64,000 nucleotides of DNA, taken from positions 1 to 64,000 of the forward strand of contig JABZKU010000001.1 in the NCBI GenBank assembly GCA_015257125.1, in the 5' to 3' direction. The notes beneath the pieces are model-generated. The model did not search any database. It had not been told where the DNA came from and worked only from the letters and a program-made list of their open reading frames with translations. Each line of letters opens with the position of its first letter. Positions within the stretch are counted from its first letter, which is position 1. Below, piece after piece: positions 44,769 through 53,130 of the stretch. Origin of the DNA: Prevotellaceae bacterium (GTDB taxonomy: Bacteria; Bacteroidota; Bacteroidia; Bacteroidales; Bacteroidaceae). Made by a program: the position numbers and the translations under genes.

Positions 44769-45089
44769 TTAGATGAATCCGAGATCGAGCTTGGCTTCTT
44801 CGCTCATCATATCGCGATCCCATTCGGGTTCGAAGACGAGGTTGATGCGCACATCTTTAATACCGGCGATGCTCGAGGTCTTGATGCGCACGTCTTCGAC
44901 GATGAAGTCGGCGGCGGGACAGTTGGGGGCAGTGAGCGTCATGTCGATGTCGAGCAGTCCGTCGTCGGCGAGGTCTATATTATAGATGAGGCCGAGGTTG
45001 TAGATGTCGACGGGGATCTCGGGGTCGTAGACGGTTTTGAGCATTTCGACGATTTGCTCTTCGAGTTTCAATTTTTCTTCGGGAGTCAT
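44769..45089 (-). CDS. MIP18/DUF59-family iron-sulfur assembly factor
   Basis: 106 residues, one DUF59 domain. Conserved segments are KTVYDPEIPVDIYNLGLIYN, ITLTAPNCP-like MTLTAPNCPAADFIVEDV and VRINLVFEPEWDRDMMSEEA. Relatives such as SufT or the human MIP18 family help deliver iron-sulfur clusters. No partner suf genes are beside it. Part of the 46884-40823 operon. Confidence 0.9.
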   Translation of the reverse strand: MTPEEKLKLEEQIVEMLKTVYDPEIPVDIYNLGLIYNIDLADDGLLDIDMTLTAPNCPAADFIVEDVRIKTSSIAGIKDVRINLVFEPEWDRDMMSEEAKLDLGFI

Positions 45090-45120
45090 AGGAGAATACT
45101 GTGTTGGAGAATGTTATATA

Positions 45121-45843
45121 TTAGAGTCGTCCGGCGTCGGCATAACTATAATAGTTGCCATCGGCGAGGACGATGTGGTCGATGAGACGGAGCTGCACGG
45201 CATCGCAGGCGCGGCGCAGTTCGTCGGTGAGGTGGTCGTCGGCGCGTGAGGGTTGTGGGTTGCCGGAAGGGTGGTTGTGACAGAGGGCGATGTGCACGGC
45301 GTTGGAAACGAGTGCTTCGCGCAGGACGATGCGCACATCGACGGTGGTACTGTCGATCCCACCGCGGCAAACTTGTACGCTGCGGATGAATCGCAGGTTG
45401 TTGTTGAGGAGCAGCACATGGGCTTCTTCGACGGGTGCGTCGCGGAGCTTCTCGTAGAAAAAACGATAGATCTTCTGCGAGCAGTCGAATTGTTCGGTGT
45501 CGGCATCTTCGGTGTGTCGGCGCGCGCCGAGTTCGCAGGCGGCCAAGACGGTGACGGCTTTGGCGGGACCGATGCCGCGGTAGGCACAGAGTTCCTCGAT
45601 GCTGCGTTTGCCCAGTCGTTTCAGACTGCCGCGGCAGTCGTCGAGCAATCGTTGCATGAGGGTGACGGCGTCTTCGCGGTCGTTGCCGCTGCCGACGAGA
45701 ATGGCGAGCAGTTCGGCCGGTGAAAGGGCGTCGGCGCCCTCGTTCATGAATTTTTCGCGCGGCCGATCGCCGGTGTCCCACTCGTGGATGGCTTTCTTAC
45801 GCGGGTGGTCGAAGGCGGGCGACGAGGGTTCGAGGAGTTTCAC
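45121..45843 (-). CDS. radC: RadC-family JAMM/MPN+ protein
   Basis: 240 residues. An N-terminal helix-hairpin-helix region has RPREKFMNEGADALSPAELL and YRGIGPAKAVTVLAACELG, and the C-terminal MPN+ zinc domain has HIALCHNHPSGNPQPSRAD followed by D. RadC was linked to DNA repair, but its exact activity is unsettled. The gene is complete and chromosomal in context, unlike many mobile radC copies. Confidence 0.93.
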   Translation of the reverse strand: MKLLEPSSPAFDHPRKKAIHEWDTGDRPREKFMNEGADALSPAELLAILVGSGNDREDAVTLMQRLLDDCRGSLKRLGKRSIEELCAYRGIGPAKAVTVLAACELGARRHTEDADTEQFDCSQKIYRFFYEKLRDAPVEEAHVLLLNNNLRFIRSVQVCRGGIDSTTVDVRIVLREALVSNAVHIALCHNHPSGNPQPSRADDHLTDELRRACDAVQLRLIDHIVLADGNYYSYADAGRL

Positions 45844-45867
45844 GGTAGAGAAGGTTTGTGGGTGGGC

Positions 45868-46884
45868 TTATTGGTAGAAGCTGTCGGAGAAAGCTTCGAA
45901 CTCGCCGCTGTGCAAGACGCGACATTGCCACCAAGCGCGGAGATAGCCGCTGCCATAACCCAAAAGTTGGACGAAGGCGGCGGCAATGGCGCGACAACCC
46001 ACACCGAGTGAGTGTTCGCGGCGCGTGGCGTCGAGACCGATGAGGAGCGAGAAGAGGAAGAGGGGAGAAAGTGCCGTGAGGGCGAGACATCCGTGGCCGA
46101 AGATGGCCAATAAAACGGCACTCAATAAAAGAAAGACCACACCGAGGGTGAAAACGGCAGGAAGCAAGTGCACCAATTTGTGCGTGCCGGGATGGCGGCG
46201 CGAGAGGTGGATGCGGGCGATGCCGCTGTTGTGGACTTGCTTGAAAAACTTGCGCAGATCGGTGCGGCGCTTGTGATACACCCACGCTTCGGGGAAGAGG
46301 CGGCAGCGATAGCCGCCTTTGAAAATGCGGGTGGAGAAATCGATGTCTTCGCCGAAACGCATGTTCGAAAAACCGCCGAGCGCTTTGTACACCTCGCGGC
46401 GCACGCCCATGTTGAAGGAGCGGGGATAGAACTTGTCCATTCCTTTTTTTTGTCCGCGAATGCCGCCGGTGGTGAAAAAGGACGTCATCGCGTAGTTGAT
46501 TGCCTTTTGCATCGGGGTGAACGAGCTGTGGGCGCGATCCGGGCCGCCAAAAGCATCGCAGGGGGCGGCGAGCAGTTCGGCATCGACGGCGGCTAAATAC
46601 CCTTCCGGCAGGAGCACGTCACTATCGAGGATCAATAGGTAGTCGCCTTCGGCACGTTCGGCGCCGTAGTTGCGGGTTTGTCCCGGTCCGCTGTTGGGTT
46701 TGGAGAAATAGCGGACGCGGAGTCGGTCGGTGTAGCGAGCGACCACCGTTTCGCAGGGGACGCTGCTGCCGTCTTCGACAATGAGCACTTCAAAATCGGT
46801 GAAGCTTTGGCGCGTCAAGGAGTCGAGCAGCTCGTCGCACTCGTTGGGGCGGTTGTAGACGGGGACAATAATGGAAAATCTCAT
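45868..46884 (-). CDS. Family-2 glycosyltransferase, membrane-associated
   Basis: 338 residues. The N-terminal GT-A domain begins MRFSIIVPVYNRPNECDELL and has EVLIVEDGSS, a DxD-type LLILDSDVLLP near 97 and GEDIDFSTRIFKGGYRCRLF. The C-terminus has two or three hydrophobic helices (VHLLPAVFTLGVVFLLLSAV). Probably builds a surface polysaccharide or lipid-linked sugar; donor and acceptor unknown. Start 46884 opens the GT motif directly. First gene of the operon downstream of a good promoter. Confidence 0.85.
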   Translation of the reverse strand: MRFSIIVPVYNRPNECDELLDSLTRQSFTDFEVLIVEDGSSVPCETVVARYTDRLRVRYFSKPNSGPGQTRNYGAERAEGDYLLILDSDVLLPEGYLAAVDAELLAAPCDAFGGPDRAHSSFTPMQKAINYAMTSFFTTGGIRGQKKGMDKFYPRSFNMGVRREVYKALGGFSNMRFGEDIDFSTRIFKGGYRCRLFPEAWVYHKRRTDLRKFFKQVHNSGIARIHLSRRHPGTHKLVHLLPAVFTLGVVFLLLSAVLLAIFGHGCLALTALSPLFLFSLLIGLDATRREHSLGVGCRAIAAAFVQLLGYGSGYLRAWWQCRVLHSGEFEAFSDSFYQ

Positions 46885-46945
46885 ATTTTCGAAGCGTTTC
46901 TCACCTTGCGGTGTGAAGAGGTATTTGCTTTTGGGCAGTGTGGGG

Positions 46946-46976
46946 CAAATATACATAAATAATAAGGAAAGGCCAA
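46946..46976 (-). promoter_or_regulatory. Promoter of the 46884-40823 operon
   Basis: Minus-strand TTG (46974-46976), 20 bases, then TATATTTG (46946-46953), about 60 bases before the GT2 start. Confidence 0.7.
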
Positions 46977-47108
46977 GTGTTCACGCCGTTTTGTATCGTG
47001 CGAAACTTGCATTCTCTCCCTGCCGAATTAGCTCCCGACGGCTTCGATTCGTCAGGAGGTGCTGCGTGTGTTTTTCGTTGTGGAGTGCGTTCGGCAGAAT
47101 TGGGTGTT

Positions 47109-47657
47109 CTATTGCCCAAGTTGAGGTTGCAGGTTGATGCCTTCTTTCTTGGCCTGTCGTGTGATTTCGCGATAGGCTGCTTCCCAATCCGTGTCGAGCG
47201 AAAAAGGGGAGGGAGAACGCTCTTCTTTATCTAAAAACTGGAGCGTGATGGTCTCATTGAGGTCATTGAACATTGGGTGGCGCAGCGAAGTTTCCGTGAA
47301 AAACCGTCTCCACTGTTCTTGTTGTGCTTCGGTGAACTGCGCGTTGTTCGCAAGCCGGTTGTACACCGACAAGAATTCTGCAAGGAAATTCGCCTGAAGA
47401 TCCACCTTCTTGTTGAATGCTTCCAGGTTCTTTTCGCGTTGTGAGGTGCGGTGCCAAAGATACATCAGCGCATTCTTCTGAAAAAACGCAAGGCTTTGTA
47501 TTGCAATCCCGCAGCGACTGTTGCGTTGGCGTTCGATGCACTGTCGCATCTCGTATTCGAAGACTTTTTGAGCAGAAGCCTCCTGTTGCCACGCGCCCGA
47601 CAGGGTGAGGAGCGTGAGCACGAAGAGAAAACTGTGACGAAAACGAGTGATGATCAT
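47109..47657 (-). CDS. Exported protein of unknown function, 182 residues
   Basis: The N-terminal signal peptide ends near ASAQK (SFLFVLTLLTLSGAW core). The mature part is helical and rich in Gln and Asn, with YEMRQCIERQRNSRCG and ALMYLWHRTSQREKNLEAF. No family is recognised. Start 47657 opens the signal peptide, while a longer frame to 47729 would read through the 21-nt repeat. It lies downstream of ruvC on the same strand. Confidence 0.6.
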   Translation of the reverse strand: MIITRFRHSFLFVLTLLTLSGAWQQEASAQKVFEYEMRQCIERQRNSRCGIAIQSLAFFQKNALMYLWHRTSQREKNLEAFNKKVDLQANFLAEFLSVYNRLANNAQFTEAQQEQWRRFFTETSLRHPMFNDLNETITLQFLDKEERSPSPFSLDTDWEAAYREITRQAKKEGINLQPQLGQ

Positions 47658-47679
47658 AATGGCAAGCGTATTCGAGAAA

Positions 47680-47782
47680 ATGTTGAGGGGCTTTGGGTGA
47701 AAACGCGCAAGACGGCTCGAGAAACCCACTGCTTTTGGGAGAAAGTTGAGGGTTTTGGTCGAAAACTTGAGGACTTTTGCGC
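47680..47782 (-). repeat. Degenerate ~21-nt tandem repeat, locus 4
   Basis: About four or five units of 20-23 bases (for example ggagaaagttgagggttttg, gtcgaaaacttgaggacttt then tg) lie between ruvC and the 47657 gene. They match the pattern at 28238. Confidence 0.55.
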
Positions 47783-47783
47783 G

Positions 47784-48425
47784 TTAGTTGTGGCGCACGC
47801 GGTGCGCATTGTTCTTGACGAAATCGTCCCACGACACTCCCGTGCCGCGTGCCACGTTGGCTTTCAGCGTTTTGGCTGTTGTGCTTTGTGCCGTCGCCAC
47901 GTGTCCGCGCACCCCTTGTGGAGTGGTGTGGATGTGGTGGCAGTAGGCAGCGGCCAGTGCGTCGGTGGCGTCGAGATAAGGGAGCATGCGCTCGTCGGCG
48001 ATGTTGAGCATACGCTGCATGAGGGCGGCCACCTGTTCTTTTGACGCCGCGCCGCGCCCCGTGATGGCCTGTTTGATTTGCGTCGGGGCGTATTCGTGAA
48101 TCGGTATCTGGCGGGCGATGGCGGCGGCGATGACTACGCCTTGCGCCCGCCCGAGTTTGAGCATCGATTGCACATTTTTGCCGAAAAACGGCGCCTCGAT
48201 CGCCAGTTCGTCGGGATGAAACGCATCGATCACGCCCATGACGCGCTCGTAGATGCGTCCGAGTTTGAGGTAAACATCGCTCACCTTGCGCAAATCGATC
48301 ACTCCCATCGCAATCATTTCTGCTTTCTTACCGCAGATGGACAATAGGCCGTAGCCCAACACGTTCGTGCCGGGGTCGATGCCGAGGATGATGCGCTCTT
48401 GCGCTGTCGATGCTGTTGTTCTCAC
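47784..48425 (-). CDS. ruvC: Holliday-junction resolvase RuvC (GTG start)
   Basis: Endonuclease resolving four-way junctions with RuvAB. 213 residues from the GTG at 48425, giving VRTTASTAQERIILGIDPGT. That start is chosen because the open frame upstream overlaps the divergent promoter at 48501 and has no family similarity. Catalytic acidic residues are seen in LGIDPGTNVLGYG, LAIEAPFFGKNVQS and DATDALAAAYCHH. The C-terminal ~35 residues after the catalytic core are an extra tail. Confidence 0.92.
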   Translation of the reverse strand: MRTTASTAQERIILGIDPGTNVLGYGLLSICGKKAEMIAMGVIDLRKVSDVYLKLGRIYERVMGVIDAFHPDELAIEAPFFGKNVQSMLKLGRAQGVVIAAAIARQIPIHEYAPTQIKQAITGRGAASKEQVAALMQRMLNIADERMLPYLDATDALAAAYCHHIHTTPQGVRGHVATAQSTTAKTLKANVARGTGVSWDDFVKNNAHRVRHN

Positions 48426-48500
48426 TTGGCAAAAATACAGATTCGCGGCGAAAACACGAAAAAACAGCGCATTAAAGCGCCGCGTATAACAGATCTTTCT

Positions 48501-48508
48501 TATATTTG
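48501..48508 (+). promoter_or_regulatory. -7 box of the DUF1573 gene
   Basis: TATATTTG followed by C, about 35 bases before ATG 48543. No clear TTG box is seen upstream. Confidence 0.55.
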
Positions 48509-48542
48509 CAGTCCCCAATTCATCAAAACATCATCATCGATT

Positions 48543-48947
48543 ATGTTCAAGAAAGAATTAATTGCCCTCGTGGGTGCATTCGCATTCAGCGCCATGACGG
48601 CATTCGCTCAGGGTGTCATGACTTTTGACCAGACCGAGCACAACTTCGGCAAATTCCCCGAAGAGAAACCTCAGACTTACACCTTCAAGTTCAAGAACAC
48701 CGGCGATCGCCCCTTCGTGATCAAGCAGGCCTTCGCTTCTTGCGGTTGCACCATTCCTTCTTACTCTCAGGAACCCGTCGCTCCCGGTAAGCGTGGTGAA
48801 ATCAAGGTGGTTTACAACGGTCGTGGCAAGTACGCCGGCGAGTTCACCAAGGTGATCACCGTGCGCAGCGACGCTTCCAACGAAACCGTGCGTCTGTACA
48901 TCAAGGGCGACATGCAAGCCGCCAAAGATCCCAATACAAGCAAGTAA
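48543..48947 (+). CDS. Exported DUF1573 protein
   Basis: 134 residues. Signal peptide to about 22 (SAMTAFAQG), then one immunoglobulin-like DUF1573 domain: TFDQTEHNFGKFPEEKP, FKFKNTGDRPFVIKQAFASC with GCTIPSYS, PVAPGKRGEIKVVYN and TKVITVRSDA. These small proteins are common in Bacteroidales envelopes, and their function is unknown. Start 48543 opens the signal peptide. Followed by a terminator hairpin and then manC. Confidence 0.9.
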   Translation: MFKKELIALVGAFAFSAMTAFAQGVMTFDQTEHNFGKFPEEKPQTYTFKFKNTGDRPFVIKQAFASCGCTIPSYSQEPVAPGKRGEIKVVYNGRGKYAGEFTKVITVRSDASNETVRLYIKGDMQAAKDPNTSK

Positions 48948-48962
48948 ACTGAGCTTGCGGCG

Positions 48963-49001
48963 TGCCGGGGAGTGGACTTTCAAACCGTCCGCTCCCCGGC
49001 A
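48963..49001 (+). terminator. Terminator/attenuator between DUF1573 and manC
   Basis: Arms tgccggggagtggac / gtccgctccccggca with one G-T pair, followed by TGTATCGTTTTTAC. manC starts 36 bases after the hairpin, so partial read-through into manC is possible. Confidence 0.7.
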
Positions 49002-49036
49002 TGTATCGTTTTTACACCTTACATCCCTTCCTCACC

Positions 49037-50101
49037 ATGGCTTCTCACACCCATCTTGTCATTATGGCCGGTGGCATCGGCAGTCGATTCTGGCCCATGA
49101 GCAGCGAAGCTCGCCCGAAACAATTCCTCGATATTCTCGGTTGCGGTCGCACGATGTTGCAACTCACCGTCGACCGTTTCAACGGCATTGTTCCGCCCGA
49201 AAACATTTGGGTGGTCACCTCCGAACGCTATGCCGAAATTGTCGCAGAACAGCTTCCCGACGTGCCGCGCGACAACGTGCTGCTCGAACCCTGCATGCGC
49301 GGCACCGCCCCCTGCATCTGCTACGCCGCATGGCGCATCAAAAAGCGAGATCCCCGTGCCACGCTCGTTGTTTCGCCCGCCGATCACAATGTGCGCGACA
49401 CTGCCGCTTTCGCGCAGAGCATCGGCGAGTGCATTGAGTTCGCCGCCGAAACCGACGCCATCGTCACCCTCGGCATTCACCCCGAGCACCCCTCCACCGG
49501 CTATGGCTACATCAAGGCCGACCTCAGCTATTCCTCCTCGCGCAAGCGCAATATCTATGCCGTCGACGGCTTCCGCGAAAAGCCCGATCTCGCCACCGCG
49601 CAGCGTTACTTGGAACAGACGGGCTATTTTTGGAACTCCGGCATTTTTGTGTGGAGCGTTTCCACCATCGTCAACGCCTTCCGTGTCTATGCACCCGGCA
49701 TTTCGCGCATATTTGAGCAACTGCTGCCCGTCTACGACACCCCCGAAGAGCGCGCCGCCATTGCAGAGCACTTCCCCGCCTGCGAAAACATTTCCGTCGA
49801 CTACGCCATCATGGAAAAAGCCGACGATGTCTATGTGCGTCCCTCTTCTTTCGGTTGGAGCGATCTCGGCACTTGGTCGTCGCTTCACGCCGAATTGCCG
49901 CATGACAGCTACGGCAATGCTGTGGTGGGCGAAGGCGTCACGCTCTGCGACACCCGCGACAGCATTGTGCACGTCGGTTCCGGCCGCCGCGTGGTGGTGC
50001 AAGGCCTCGACAACTGCATCGTGGTCGAAAAGGACGACGCCCTGCTCATCTGTCGCATGAGCGACGAACAGCGCATCGGCTCCTTCCGCAAAGCCAAATA
50101 G
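49037..50101 (+). CDS. manC: Mannose-1-phosphate guanylyltransferase
   Basis: Makes GDP-mannose from mannose-1-phosphate and GTP, precursor also of GDP-fucose. 354 residues, the single-domain form without the isomerase half. It has the nucleotidyltransferase motif MAGGIGSRFWPMSSEARPKQ, VVSPADHNVRD, TGYGYIKADL, EKPDLATA, the sugar-binding NSGIFVWSVS, VDYAIMEKADDVYV and GWSDLGTWSSL. Start 49037 follows the terminator hairpin; the longer frame to 48962 would run through it. Confidence 0.93.
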   Translation: MASHTHLVIMAGGIGSRFWPMSSEARPKQFLDILGCGRTMLQLTVDRFNGIVPPENIWVVTSERYAEIVAEQLPDVPRDNVLLEPCMRGTAPCICYAAWRIKKRDPRATLVVSPADHNVRDTAAFAQSIGECIEFAAETDAIVTLGIHPEHPSTGYGYIKADLSYSSSRKRNIYAVDGFREKPDLATAQRYLEQTGYFWNSGIFVWSVSTIVNAFRVYAPGISRIFEQLLPVYDTPEERAAIAEHFPACENISVDYAIMEKADDVYVRPSSFGWSDLGTWSSLHAELPHDSYGNAVVGEGVTLCDTRDSIVHVGSGRRVVVQGLDNCIVVEKDDALLICRMSDEQRIGSFRKAK

Positions 50102-50160
50102 TCGCGCCGCGCTTGGCCGCCCGCTCCTTTCTTTTTTCCTGTTTGACGCTAATTCATTCC

Positions 50161-51750
50161 ATGAACAAAACGACTCTCCCGCTTTTTGCGCTCGCTTTGC
50201 TCCCCGCCGGCATGGTGGCACGCGACGGTGTGCGCACGCTCCCCACGTCCGGTGCACGCCCCAACGTGCTGGTCATCATGACCGACGATGTAGGCTACGG
50301 CGACTTCTCCTGCTACGGTGCCAACCGGGTGAAAACACCCAACATCGACCGCCTTGCCGCCAACGGAACGCGCTTCACCGATGCCCACGCCTGCGCCTCC
50401 ACCTCCACGCCCTCGCGCTATGGATTCCTCACCGGCGAATATCCCTTCCGCCGTCCCGGCACGGATGTGGCGGCCGGCAATGCCGCCATGGTCATTCGTC
50501 CCGAGCAGTTCACCCTGGCCGAGATGTTCAAGGAAGCCGGCTACGCCACCGCCGCCATCGGCAAGTGGCACCTCGGCTTGGGGAGTCGCACGGCGCAACA
50601 AGATTGGAACGGACAAATCGACCTCACCCCTGCCGCACTCGGCTTTGAGTATAGTTGCATCATGGCGGCCACGGCCGACCGCGTGCCCTGTGTCTACATC
50701 GAAAACGGCCGTGTGCGCAACTACGATCCCTCGGCACCCATCGAAGTGAGCTATCGCGGCAACTTCGCCGGCGAGCCCACCGGCAAGACCCATCCCGAGT
50801 TGCTCCGCCTGCGTCCCTCCCATGGCCACGACATGAGCATCGTCAACGGCATTTCGCGCATCGGCTATATGAAAGGTGGCGGCAATGCGCTTTGGAAGGA
50901 CGAGAACATTGCCGACTCCATTGTGTCTTATGCCTTGAACTGGATCGACGCCTCGCAAGCCCCGACCGCCGAAGGCGCGAAGCGCCCCTTCTTCATGTAT
51001 CTCTGCACCAACGACGTGCACGTGCCGCGCTGGCCGCACGAGCGTTTCCGCGGCAAGAGTCCCATGGGACTGCGCGGTGAAGCCATCTTGCAACTCGATT
51101 GGACGGTGGGACGCGTGCTCGACCACTTGCGTGAGTTGGGCATTGCCGACAACACCCTCGTGATTCTCACCTCCGACAACGGCCCCGTGCTCGACGACGG
51201 CTATGCCGATCAGGCCGAAGAACTCGCCGGCTCGCATCGTCCCGGCGGCCCGTGGCGTGGCGGCAAATACAGCGCCTTCGAGGCCGGTAGCGCCGTGCCC
51301 TTCATCGTGAGCTGGCCGGCCGGTGGCGTGCCCCGCGGCCGAGAGAGCAAAGCCCTCGTTTCGCTCATTGATGGCGTGCGCTCGCTGGCGCCCATCGCCG
51401 GAGTGGCGCTCCACGACACGCTGGCCTGCGACAGTCACGATTTCAGCAACACTTGGTTGGGACGCACCGACCGATCGCGCGACTATATCCTCTCGATGTC
51501 CTACAATCGCGAAGTGAGTTTGCGCACCCCGCGCTGGAAATACATTCCCGCCATGAAAGGCCCCGATAGGGTGCCTTGGGGGCCGAAAATCGAAACCGGT
51601 TTTTCGAGCCAACCGCAGCTCTATGAAATGAGTGGGCGCAAGGGCGAGACGAAAAACGTGATCGAACACCGCCCGCAAGTCGCCAAGGAATTGGATCTCA
51701 TCTTGCAACACCAACTGGCCACGCCCTATTTCCGTCGCAAGGCGAAATAA
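50161..51750 (+). CDS. Ser-type sulfatase, exported
   Basis: 529 residues. N-terminal signal peptide, then the sulfatase domain: NVLVIMTDDVGYGDFSCYG with metal Asp pair near 40, the catalytic STPSRYGFLTGEY where Ser82 would be matured to formylglycine by an anaerobic AtsB/anSME enzyme (none in this window), GKWHLGLG, and SDNGPVLDDGY followed by HRPGGPWRGGKYSAFEAGS. This family S1 form removes sulfate from host or dietary glycans. It fits the fucosidase locus as a mucin-processing enzyme, but the substrate is inferred. Start 50161 opens the signal peptide. Confidence 0.9.
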   Translation: MNKTTLPLFALALLPAGMVARDGVRTLPTSGARPNVLVIMTDDVGYGDFSCYGANRVKTPNIDRLAANGTRFTDAHACASTSTPSRYGFLTGEYPFRRPGTDVAAGNAAMVIRPEQFTLAEMFKEAGYATAAIGKWHLGLGSRTAQQDWNGQIDLTPAALGFEYSCIMAATADRVPCVYIENGRVRNYDPSAPIEVSYRGNFAGEPTGKTHPELLRLRPSHGHDMSIVNGISRIGYMKGGGNALWKDENIADSIVSYALNWIDASQAPTAEGAKRPFFMYLCTNDVHVPRWPHERFRGKSPMGLRGEAILQLDWTVGRVLDHLRELGIADNTLVILTSDNGPVLDDGYADQAEELAGSHRPGGPWRGGKYSAFEAGSAVPFIVSWPAGGVPRGRESKALVSLIDGVRSLAPIAGVALHDTLACDSHDFSNTWLGRTDRSRDYILSMSYNREVSLRTPRWKYIPAMKGPDRVPWGPKIETGFSSQPQLYEMSGRKGETKNVIEHRPQVAKELDLILQHQLATPYFRRKAK

Positions 51751-51798
51751 AGGCGCGAAGCCGTGAGTTTTTTACAGCTCATTGCTTGAAATCAAATA

Positions 51799-51839
51799 GC
51801 GTCCCCATGCTCTGACAGAGCCTGGGGACGCCATTTTTT
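51799..51839 (+). terminator. Terminator after the sulfatase
   Basis: Arms gcgtcccca / tggggacgc with an inner gctct..agagc pairing, then TTTTTT. The IS4-type end of the next element begins at the T-run. Confidence 0.85.
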
Positions 51840-51840
51840 A

Positions 51841-53100
51841 TGGTTGTCCGGTAAAAGTTGAGACGTTGCAGACAGAGTGCTCTGATCGTTTCAGCGCACC
51901 CCAATCATCGCGCCAATAAAAGACGGTATAGTGTGAGATTCGTATATCATTATCGGTATTGAAAGAGCTTGAAGGTGTCGATGCCCCTCATTCCCGAAGT
52001 TGTGTTGATAAACCATATCTGTCCTGCGTTTTTTAATAAAGACTCCGGTTGTATTTCTCCGTAGAGTTTCATGTCTAAACGAGCCAAACCTTTATATCTT
52101 TGACATTTGAAATCGTAATCATTGTAGTCTGCAAATAGCGTGTTGCCGTGGCTATATTCCTCTTTGTAGAAATTCATTATTTCTCGAATAGTATGCTTTG
52201 TTGATTTCATGTCAATACGCTTTGCGTAGGTACTTTCTGAGGTTGTAAGCTTTCCATTCACACAATGCCCAATACTGAGTAAAATATAGTACCGGTTGAC
52301 TTTAGAAAGTTGAGGATATAGGAGATATAAAATAGGAATACCTTCAAAGTGGATAGGGGTTGGGCTTTCTTTTGCCACCTTGGTGTTGTTTATCTTTTCT
52401 AAATCAGTGAAATCGTGGTATTCTTTTAATTCCGCCGGGGTATGAAAAACAAGAGGCTGGTTACCGATTACGGCATACTCAAGGACGGTCGAAGACAAGT
52501 TCTTGATTGAAAGAAAATCTGCTCCGTTTTCTTGATAGTCTCTTTTCAGGGTAAGCTGACTAAAAACTCTTTTCCCTGAAGATCTACCAACAATACTGTC
52601 ATAGGCGACCAAGACGTTCTCTCCGCCAATCACGCAAGGAGTAGAAAGCCGCTCTGTTTTGACTTCGTTTTGACCACTATTCCCCAATATACTGTATTGT
52701 ACTTCCACTTCTCCGGGAAGATCATCTTTTGTGGTGATTGCAAGGTAATTATGCTGAAGAATCATTCTTTTGCTTACTCCTTCCTCTAAATCAACCTTTG
52801 TACATTGGGAAAACAATATAGTGAGAAAAATCCAAACGCATAATTGTAATGAGACGTTCTTCTTCATTTTGTCGCATCTTTGAAATTAATCCCCAACCCT
52901 TAACCAAGAGTTCCACCAATCCACCTTAGTCTAATTGCTGTCCTTTTTCTTGTTCCCGGAGTGTCTACTTTTGCACCATAAGCTAACGTCCTGTTTAATT
53001 GCTTACAAGAGCCACACAGTCTGATCGTGAGTTTCTCATAATGCCTTTTAATTGACCTCAGGCTGGATTTTGTGCCGTTTTGAAGTTTACCGGGCAGCAA
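51841..53100. mobile_element. IS4-ended cassette with cargo, no transposase
   Basis: The left end tggttgtccggtaaaagtt (51841-51859) and the right end gttttgaagtttaccgggca followed by gcaa (to 53100), preceded by ggctggatttt, copy the two ends of the IS4-type element (3663 and 5025). The interior encodes only a lipoprotein on the minus strand. The layout is that of a mobile insertion cassette (MIC), known from IS4/IS231 groups. A target duplication is not clear. Confidence 0.6.
51950..52867 (-). CDS. Lipoprotein carried inside IS4-type ends
   Basis: 305 residues. Signal peptide with lipobox Cys22 (TILFSQCTKVD). The mature part has no recognised domain. It contains YNDYDFKCQRYKGLARLDMK near the end and several hydrophobic beta-like segments (IPILYLLYPQL). 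The gene is strikingly AT-richer than its neighbours. It is the only gene within the cassette at 51841-53100. An immunity, transport or surface role cannot be told from sequence. Confidence 0.6.
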   Translation of the reverse strand: MKKNVSLQLCVWIFLTILFSQCTKVDLEEGVSKRMILQHNYLAITTKDDLPGEVEVQYSILGNSGQNEVKTERLSTPCVIGGENVLVAYDSIVGRSSGKRVFSQLTLKRDYQENGADFLSIKNLSSTVLEYAVIGNQPLVFHTPAELKEYHDFTDLEKINNTKVAKESPTPIHFEGIPILYLLYPQLSKVNRYYILLSIGHCVNGKLTTSESTYAKRIDMKSTKHTIREIMNFYKEEYSHGNTLFADYNDYDFKCQRYKGLARLDMKLYGEIQPESLLKNAGQIWFINTTSGMRGIDTFKLFQYR

Positions 53101-53130
53101 CAGCTTTTATTGCACGTGTTGCGTCGGGAA

